Assembly (NCBI RefSeq): GCF_963082655.1 | Contig: NC_081556.1 | Location: 4,385,765-4,449,764, forward strand | DNA: 64,000 bases | Source of the DNA: Stomoxys calcitrans | Lineage: Eukaryota; Arthropoda; Insecta; Diptera; Muscidae | Direction: 5' to 3' | Part shown: in pieces, positions 56,535 through 64,000 of the stretch | Position numbering within the stretch: the first letter of the stretch is position 1 | Layout of the letters: every line of letters begins with the position of its first letter | Translations under genes and position numbers: made by a program | Notes under the pieces: generated by a model | Database searches by the model: none | What the model was told of the DNA's origin: nothing | Seen by the model: only the letters and a program-made list of their open reading frames with translations

Positions 56535-57225
56535 TTAATTCCCTCCAACATAGGATGGGGGTATACATTCCGTATGAATGTACTTCTTATCAGTGTAGGT
56601 CAGTTGGGATTGTAAATGGGCCATATCGGTCCATGTTTTAATATAGCTGCAATAAAAATCTATCTTGGATCTTGACTTATTGAGCCCCTAGTGGGCGCAT
56701 TTCAGATCCGATTTGGCTAAAATTTTGCATAAGGTGTTTGGTTATGACTTCCAACAAATGTTTAAATCGGTTCATAAACTGATTTAACAGCCATATAAAC
56801 CGATCATGGATCTTGACTTCTTAAGCCACTAGAGGGCGCTATTCTCATTCCATTTGGCCGACATTTTGCATGACGTGTTTCATTATGATGGTTCACATCG
56901 GTTTATAACATGATATAGCTGCCATATAAACCGATCATGGATCTTGACTTCTTGGGCCCCTATAGGGCGCAATTCTTATTCGATTTGGCTGAAATTTTGC
57001 ATGAGTTGAGGGCCATACTTGGCCCTATTGTTTCCAACAATTGGGCCAAGTATGGTTCAAATCGGTTTATAACCTGATATAGCTGTCATATAAACCGATC
57101 TAGGGTCTTGACTTCTTAAGCCTCTAGAGGGCACAATGCTTATCCGATTTGGCTGTTGTGACGTCCAACAAATGTGCCAAGAATAGTGCAAAGCGGTTTA
57201 TAACCTGATATAGCTGCCGTTTTAT
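56535..57225 (+). mobile_element. DINE-like element, truncated
   Basis: Terminus-like CCCTCCAACATAGGATGGGG (56541), then four units of about 150 bp with GCTGCCATATAAACCGATC and CTAGAGGGCGC. No core and no opposite end. Confidence 0.65.
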
Positions 57226-59094
57226 AAAAAAAAGTCTACAGCGGCATCACTGGTTACATATACGACTATGTTCCAACATGTCAGGGAGTTAGCTACCAAG
57301 GAAAACTTCCATTTCCCTTTCGATTAAGACCGTTTGGTATTAGTTGGATAAAAGTGGAGATACGACAAACATTCCCACACATGCTACAAAGATCTTAATT
57401 AATTTTTTCCTTCTCGTATATCTACAAGAAGCAGAAAGGGACAACCAACCTCAAAGTTGCCTCTTTGGCTTCGGCAAAAGTGTGAACAGCTTGCACACAT
57501 CTTGGCACTAATTGTTGACACACTTCAAGGGGCGAATGTGAATGTGAAGTCTAAGGTGCCTACATAGCTTTTGCTGTCTCTTAAGATCTAATGCCCCAAT
57601 GTGTTTTTGGGTTTCCTTTCTTATCTTCCTTCTCCATTTTTTTTTCTCTTGCAAGACATTCACTAGAGTACATAAAAAAAAAGTATGAGTCAAATTAAAA
57701 TTTTATATTTATGTTTGGGGCTTGCCAAGATGAATGAATGAACGAATGACTGAATGGAGGTTGGAACTCCTCTCTGAGATGAGTCAAGTCGATTGAGACG
57801 CGTTGTGGTGGAAAATGTTTATGACAAACGAGGTTTGTTCATTAAGGGCAAATAAAGCGATTCATTTAAAAGGTCAAGAATAAGTGTTATTCTCAAAGTT
57901 GGCTAAGGGGGCTTAGAAGGCGGTTGCTTGGTTGATAGATAGTGGGAGGAAATGAAACAAAACTTTTTAAGTGCTTTTTAAAAAGTATCAAATTAAAAGA
58001 GACGAATGGGCAAAAAAAAAGAACAACACCCAGGCCCTCAAGACAAAATTAGTAGCAGATCAAAAAAATACTGACCATGACTTATTGGAAGGTGTTGGCT
58101 GGGCTCAACATTTTTACGATTAAATATTTTATGGCTGCTGCCTGCCATCTAAGGCTTATGCAAATATAAAAAATTCATATCCCTTGGCAAAACCGCGACA
58201 CACACACACATCCAGCCAATATGTTTTGTTGGTAACCTGGGACAAAACAACAACAAAAGAGTCTTCCAAGAATAAGTAGAGGAACTTAAAGTTGAAAATG
58301 TCAAGCCCTAGAGAAATTTTATAATGTGCTCATCTAGTTGTAGACATATAAATTATACTTTTATATTTCATATCCTTTCGGCAGCAGTTCACTTTTATAG
58401 CCTTAAAAACGAACTCACCCACCCACACATAGCCCAACAACAGCACACAGCAATGTGCTCTGTGAATTATCTTTGGTGTAAGGAAATATGACTTGGCCCC
58501 TGAATGTTTATGGCTTTTCGGAGGTTTCCTTCGTGGCTGCTGTTTGTATCTTTGCTTATTATTTGCTACGCAAACCCTCTGCTGCCTCGGCAAAGTGCGC
58601 AAATTTATGACTTTATATGCTGGGCTGTGTATGAACAGCAATATGCGCTAGGGTGGCAAATAATCAGCAGGAAATTAAGTTGTTATTTATGCTAAAGGTA
58701 AGTTTTCCTTTTATTTGCACGCATACACACATACACACCAATAAACATTTTGCCATTCATTTTCAATGCGATTCATACATCATGGAAATTTTCCCTGTCA
58801 ACTGGTTAGTGATGAAGGACAATTTGGTATGTATTAATAAAATAGTATGAATTATGATGACTTTTTCGCATTTCGTTGCCACGAACGGAAATGATTGAAT
58901 ATGATGGAATAGTTAAAAGTAAGTTAGATTTCATCAATTTTTAGGTCCACTTTATGGCAGACGCAGTGGCTTTTCAAAGGTTTGGTAAACTGTGCAGCCA
59001 AAATAGGAGAAGTTTAAAAGGGGTTGTATGGTTAGAGAATAGTAATACCACACATGAATGTGCAAATTCAGGTAATGTTTAAAAAAAATACATA
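57226..59094. other. Unique AT-rich DNA
   Basis: No certain gene. CA run at 58198-58211. The one frame with gene-like features is noted at 58504. Confidence 0.5.
58504..58695 (+). CDS. Possible small secreted-type ORF (doubtful)
   Basis: 63 codons from ATG. The first 23 residues (MFMAFRRFPSWLLFVSLLII, then CYA) look like a signal peptide: basic start, hydrophobic core, small residue before a likely cut. The rest has two Cys and no domain I know. After the stop, AAAGGTAAGTTTTCC at 58693 resembles a splice donor. A frame of the same size runs the other way (58330-58641). No promoter or polyadenylation signal was identified, and chance is the likelier explanation. Confidence 0.12.
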   Translation: MFMAFRRFPSWLLFVSLLIICYANPLLPRQSAQIYDFICWAVYEQQYALGWQIISRKLSCYLC

Positions 59095-59326
59095 CAGGGT
59101 GGCTGATGAATATTGCTACAATGATGAATATTGCTACATTTTTTTTTCGGTGTATGGAATACATTTTTCTTTTATTCATGTTAAATTAAATTATTAAATT
59201 AATTATTAAATTATTATTAATTAAATTAATTAATTAATTAATTAAATTAATTATTAAATTATTATTATTAAATAGAAAAAAAGTTATTACATTTTTTTTT
59301 GGTAGCGGCTTTCATCAGCCACCCTG
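59095..59326. mobile_element. AT-rich MITE with CAGGGTGGCTGATGAA ends
   Basis: 232 bp. The left terminus CAGGGTGGCTGATGAATATT and right terminus CTTTCATCAGCCACCCTG are inverted over 16 exact bases and about 26 in all, with TA on both sides. The inside is almost pure TTAAATTA-type sequence. Target and termini point to Tc1/mariner; different family from the 236-bp MITE. Confidence 0.88.
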
Positions 59327-59454
59327 TATATCTAGTGCTTAACATTCCTGCCAAGCAATTGGCATTAGGAAACTGATTAAAATCTAAATCTGATTTCATT
59401 TTATTAAACATGAAAAATAATTCAATTTTCGTTAAATACATTTTATCACATACC

Positions 59455-60515
59455 TTTTATACCGACCACCACAGGATAGGAGGGGGTACATTTCAAAGTA
59501 CACATTTCGAATCGTTGTAAAATTCTAAGATGATTTAACGATATCCCTGTGCCCGTCCGTCAGTTATAATCACACTGCAGACTTTAAAAATTAAGATATT
59601 GAGTTGAATTTCTGCACAAACTCGTATTTCTATTCTATACACAGGTTGCGTTCTTGAATGGGCCACATCGGACTTTATTTGGATATAGCTGGCATATAGA
59701 CCGATTTGGTGATTTAGGCTCTTAAGCTTATAACAGGCGCATTTATTACCTGATTTAGGCAAAAATTTCGAACAGTGAGTTGTATCATGACTCCAAACAT
59801 CTGTCCCGAATATGGTCCAAATCGAGCTATATTTAGATATAGCTGCCACAGAGACCGATCTTCAGCTTTAGGGTCTAAATACCATAAAAGCTACATTTGT
59901 TCTCCGATTTCGCTGAAAATTGAAACAGTGATCTGTACTGGGGACCTCGACATCCGACCCGAATATGGTACATATCGGACCATATTAACACATAGCTGCC
60001 ATATAGACCGATATGCCGATTTAGGGTCTTAAGCCTATAACAGGCGCAATTATAACCCGATTTCGCTGAAGTTGGCATAGTAAGTTTTATTAGGCCCGTC
60101 AATAAAACCAAAAATGGTCCACATCGAAACATATTTGGATATAGCTGCCATATAGACCGATCTACCGTTTTTGGTCTTATGCCTATAACAGGCGCATTTA
60201 TTACCCGACTTCGTTGAAATTTGGAACAGTGAATTGTATTTAAACTCCCAACATCTGTCCCGAAAATGGGCCAGACCTGGATATATTTAGATATAGCGGC
60301 TATAGAGGCCAATCTTCAGCTTTAGGCCCTAAACACCATAAAAGACAGTGGGCTGCTTTAAGACTCCCGATATCCAACCCAAATTTGGTCCAAATCAGAC
60401 CATATTTAGATATAGGTGTCATATAGATCGATTATTCGAATAAGGGCTTAATTACATGAAAGGTGCACTTATTACCCGATTTCGTTCAAATTTTCAAACT
60501 TCGAGCTGTTACTTG
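59455..60515 (+). mobile_element. DINE-like element
   Basis: Terminus TATACCGACCACCACAGGAT (59458), degraded core GATTTAACGATATCCCTGTG, then five units of about 180 bp with GATATAGCTGCCATATAGAC and ATTACCCGATTTCG. No opposite terminus before the next element. Confidence 0.65.
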
Positions 60516-60943
60516 TTATACCCTACACCACTAATGTGGTACAGGGTATTATAACTTAGTGCATTTGTTTGTAACACTCAGAAGGAAGAGAGATAGATCC
60601 ATTGATACCGATCGACTCAGTATCACTTTCTGATTCAAATTAGCTATGTCCGTCTGTCCATATTAAGTTGTGTACAAACTACAGGTCGCAATTTTTATCC
60701 GATCGTCTTCAAATTTGGTATGGGCATGTTTTTCGGCCTGGAGACAAAGCCTACTGAAATTGGATAAAAACCGGTTCAGATTTAGATATAGCTCCCATAT
60801 ATATGTTGGTCCGATTTGCAGTAATACTGCAATAAAATGGTCATTTGTTAATCGATTTTCTCGGAATTTGGCAGGAAGGATATTCTAATGACTCTCAACA
60901 TTACTGGTGAATTTCATAGAAATCGGTTCAGGTTTAGATATAG

Positions 60944-61038
<95 letters not shown>

Positions 61039-62150
61039 CCCGATTTTCACTCCTAGAGCCACTGCAAGCTCATGTTCTGACCAATTTTCACGAAACGTAT
61101 GACTCCCAACATTACAGGTGAATTTCATAGAAATCGGTTCAGATTTGAATATAGCTCCCATATATAAGTTCTTCCCAATTGCAGCAATAATGCATATAAA
61201 ATGGTCATTTGTTAACCGATTCTCTCGAAATTTGGCAAGAAAGATTTTCTAATGACTCTGAACATTACTTGTGAATTTCATGGACATCGGTTCAGATTTA
61301 GATATAGCTCTCATATATACATTTCGCCCGATTTTTGCTCCTAGAGCCACTGCAAGCTCATTTACTGACCAATCTGCACGAAACTTTGTACAACGCTTTC
61401 TGCGACGACATCCACAATATATTTGAAGTTTGCTTGAAATCGGTTCAGATTTAGATATAGCTCCCATATATGTGTTTATCAGATTTTGAGAAATATTGCA
61501 ATAAAGTGACCATTTGTAAACTGATTCTCTCAAAATTTGGCGGGAAGGATTTTCTTATGATTTTCGCCATTGCTGGTGAATGTCAAAGAAATCGGTCCAG
61601 ATTTATGTATTGCTGCCATATATATATCAAACGATTTTCACTTCTATGGTGACTGCAAGCGCATTTATTGACTAATCTTCCCAAAATTTTGAACAGCGCT
61701 CTCCTCGACAGCTACCACAATTCTAAAAAGTTTGCTTAAAATCGGTTCAGATTTAGATATAGCTGCCATATATGTATTTCGCCCGATTTCCACTAGCAGG
61801 GTCACTGCAAGCGCATTATTGACCAATATTGGCAAAATTGTACACAAATCTTTCCTCGACGCCTACCACAATAGCTAAAAAGATTGGTCAAAATCGGTTC
61901 AGATTTAAATTTAGCTCCTATATATAAGTTCTTCAGATTTTGGATAATTTGCAAGAATGTTGCCATTTGTCAACCGTATGAACTTATTTGACGAAATTTG
62001 ATACGGACTGTTCAATAAACCATCTGAAAACATTCGTCGAGGTCCATCAAATTTGGTTCAGAATTAGATATAGCTCCCAATTTGTACCTATAGTGTAGGT
62101 GTAGGGTATTATAAAGTCGCCACCGCCCGACTTTTGCCTTTCCTTACTGG
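60516..62150 (+). mobile_element. DINE-like element, second subfamily, near complete
   Basis: Terminus TATACCCTACACCACTAATG (60518), CACTCAGAAGGAAGAGAG, core AGCTATGTCCGTCTGTCC (60641). Units of about 150-160 bp with AAATCGGTTCAGATTTAGAT and CTCCTAGAGCCACTGCAAGC fill the body, one of them swollen by an AT microsatellite. The right end is GTAGGGTATTATAAAGTCGC and CGACTTTTGCCTTTCCTTAC (62099-62145). A fragment of the same subfamily is at 36.55 kb. Confidence 0.7.
60949..61036. repeat. (AT)n microsatellite
   Basis: Uninterrupted AT dinucleotides for about 88 bp inside a DINE-like unit, where sister units have only TATATATAT. The IYIYIY-type frames across it are not genes. Confidence 0.97.
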
Positions 62151-62225
62151 TTTTATTAGATAATATTTTATTAAATTTTGTCTTATTTAATATTTTATTT
62201 TATTTAATTTTTAATCTATTTAATT

Positions 62226-62345
62226 TTTATTTCATTTTATTTTATTTTTTTATTTTATTTTATTTTATTTTATTTTATTTTATTTTATTTTATTTTATTT
62301 TATTTTATTTTATTTTATTTTATTTTATTTTATTTATTTTATTTA
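62226..62345. repeat. (TTTTA)n microsatellite
   Basis: Near-perfect pentanucleotide repeat, most regular at 62251-62335, with decayed TTTTA/TTTTG sequence on both sides. Confidence 0.95.
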
Positions 62346-63204
62346 ATTTTTTTATTTTATTTCATTTTATTTTATTTTATTTTGTTTTGTTTTGTTTTTT
62401 TATTTTTTTTTTTTATTCAATTAAATTTTATTTCACTCTATAAGCAAGTTTCTTATTCCCACCCTCATTCATTGTTGCCATAAATTGCAGCCTTTTTAGG
62501 AAAAAAAAATTCAGCATGTGTTAGTAAATGTCATCTTTGAATAATGACCGAATTCTGGCCACAATTTTTCAAATTTTTCAACAGCCACTTAGTTGTATGT
62601 ATGTTACCCTTCAAATTGCCACTGTAATCTGATCAAATTTATGTTGCCTCATTTGTCCAGCTAATTTGGCCCACCATGGTGACGGAAGATAAATGTTTTG
62701 GGGAAAAGATTGCAATCTTCAACGAAAGGATTTATTTAAATTATATTTAAATTTATTTCAAACAAGTTTATATAAAAAAGAAAGAGGCAAAAATGGGCAG
62801 GAAGAATTTAATGTGTCATAGTTTTTGTAGACAGAAACCAAAGGCTTATTATTTTTTAATATTCTTTTATGAATTACGCATTGTAGTTAATCAAGAACTG
62901 AATTGGAAACCCCCGTTTCTTTATTAGTTCTTTTAGAATCTGATCCCCGCTGAGAAATGTTTCGGTTTTCTAGTTTTTTAGCATTCGAACCCAGACGTTC
63001 ATGATGGAAATCGAAATGTGATTATCTTTGCAACATAGATACCATTCGGGCTCTGCTTTTAAAGGAAGGGCCTTTATCATCGTAAATCTTTAACCTACAT
63101 ATAGTGCATTGATACGGAATAGCTGGGAAGCTTTATATGGTATCATAACCAATTCTTGTTTCTTAATGAAAGCAATTTCAGTCTGTTCTCGATGTTCGGT
63201 ATAT
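62346..63204. other. Unique AT-rich DNA
   Basis: No gene or repeat family recognised. Confidence 0.5.
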
Positions 63205-63513
63205 GCAAATTTGTCCATGAATATTCCATTAAGGAACAGGAGCAAACTTCGAACATATCAATGAGTGCTGTCCCAGTCAAGTTTAATCTCGATGATAAGG
63301 GTCTTCGTTTTTATAGCTGAGTCCGAACGGCGTGCTGCAGTGTGACACCGCTTTGGGCAGCAGTTTTTCAAAGGGCATAGTTCCTCATAAATGTCACCAG
63401 CATTAGGAGGGGATAACCACCGCGGAATTTTTTTTTTCTGATATTCTCGTCAGGATTCGAATTCAGACGTTCAGCGCCATAGGCGGACATGGTAACCTCT
63501 GCGCTACGGTGGT
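63205..63513 (-). mobile_element. SINE-1 copy
   Basis: About 309 bp, minus orientation. The tail starts GCAAATTTGTCCATG. The head complement ends TAACCTCTGCGCTACGGTGG (63492-63511). The A-box-like TAGCGCAGAGG is intact and the B box slightly altered (GAATTCGAATCC). GGTATAT occurs at both edges and may be the target duplication. Confidence 0.87.
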
Positions 63514-64000
63514 ATATAATTCAACGTATTCCTCTTTAATTTTTCTATTAAATATGTTTAATTTCTTAAAATTCATTTTAGATTTATAAAGATTTCAATT
63601 TAAAGTTCTAATCGAATGGTGGGAAAATTTTCAATTAGTCTGTCCTATACATTCGCAAAAAAAAAATACTACGCAATTTACCTCTACGTATCACATACAA
63701 AATATTTCCATGTTCATTTTGTTTTTCAAACTAAATGCAATGAATTTCTGTTCACATTCATACGGTATGTTGTCGTGCAAATTCGTTGAAATCAACAAGG
63801 CTGGACCCCGTGCGTATGTTTAATATTTTATGCTGCAAAATGAATGAAAATTAATCACACGCCACCGGGTACATTAAATTACAGCTTGTAATGAGCTAAC
63901 TCAACAAGTATTGTATGTTATGTTATGTACATGCCATTAAAGGTCATGTTTAAACGAATGCTAATAGCTGGAATATTCAAGGATGACAATCGTATACAAA
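63514..64000. other. Unique AT-rich DNA
   Basis: No gene seen to the end of the window. Confidence 0.5.

Noticed and set aside
60888..61161. Frames rich in alternating Ile-Tyr on both strands
   Set aside because: They are translations of the AT dinucleotide run.

Overview
The window looks like non-coding DNA from a higher fly, most likely a calyptrate such as a muscid (a house-fly or stable-fly relative). The base is AT-rich. It carries many copies of a DINE-1/INE-1-like non-autonomous Helitron-type element, non-LTR retrotransposon debris, mariner-type MITEs and two families of tRNA-derived SINE. I found no exon of a cellular protein-coding gene, no rRNA or tRNA gene and no CRISPR array. The most economical reading is a large intron or an intergenic interval. 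The species is an inference from repeat types only.

Layout. 1-3.6 kb: unique AT-rich DNA, a 0.65-kb hairpin-unit minisatellite, a LINE RNase H relic and a SINE. 3.8-10.8 kb: three DINE-like elements full of internal tandem repeats, a SINE and a mariner-type MITE, ending in a GGAGTC-rich patch. 11-13 kb: unique DNA with a small cluster of RUNX-like sites. 13.1-18.9 kb: another DINE-like element, then a block of about 1.6 kb present three times in tandem. 21.4-24.7 kb: a 3.3-kb minisatellite whose roughly 31-bp unit is palindromic, with an exact 277-bp internal duplication. 27.6-29.7 kb: two DINE-like elements, one with a 73-bp-arm hairpin, then a SINE. 31.9-43.6 kb: the densest transposon graveyard, with at least four LINE lineages, nested insertions, two SINE families, a MITE and a G-rich minisatellite. 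45.2-46 kb: a local duplication and a foldback. 48.6-50.1, 51.2-52, 55.1-57.2 and 59.4-62.1 kb: more DINE-like copies, one split by a MITE. 62.2-62.3 kb: a TTTTA array. 63.2 kb: a last SINE. Unique AT-rich DNA without a visible gene lies between.

How the parts relate. The SINEs and MITEs have no coding capacity and must have been moved by enzymes encoded elsewhere. The window does show a likely LINE/SINE partnership: the SINE at 32.87-33.01 kb shares its 3' tail with the LINE at 37.3-38.97 kb. Several insertions are datable by nesting: a SINE inside LINE A, a SINE inside another LINE, a LINE inside a TIR element inside an RTE-like LINE, and a MITE inside a DINE-like repeat. Every retrotransposon ORF is broken, so nothing here looks able to move itself.
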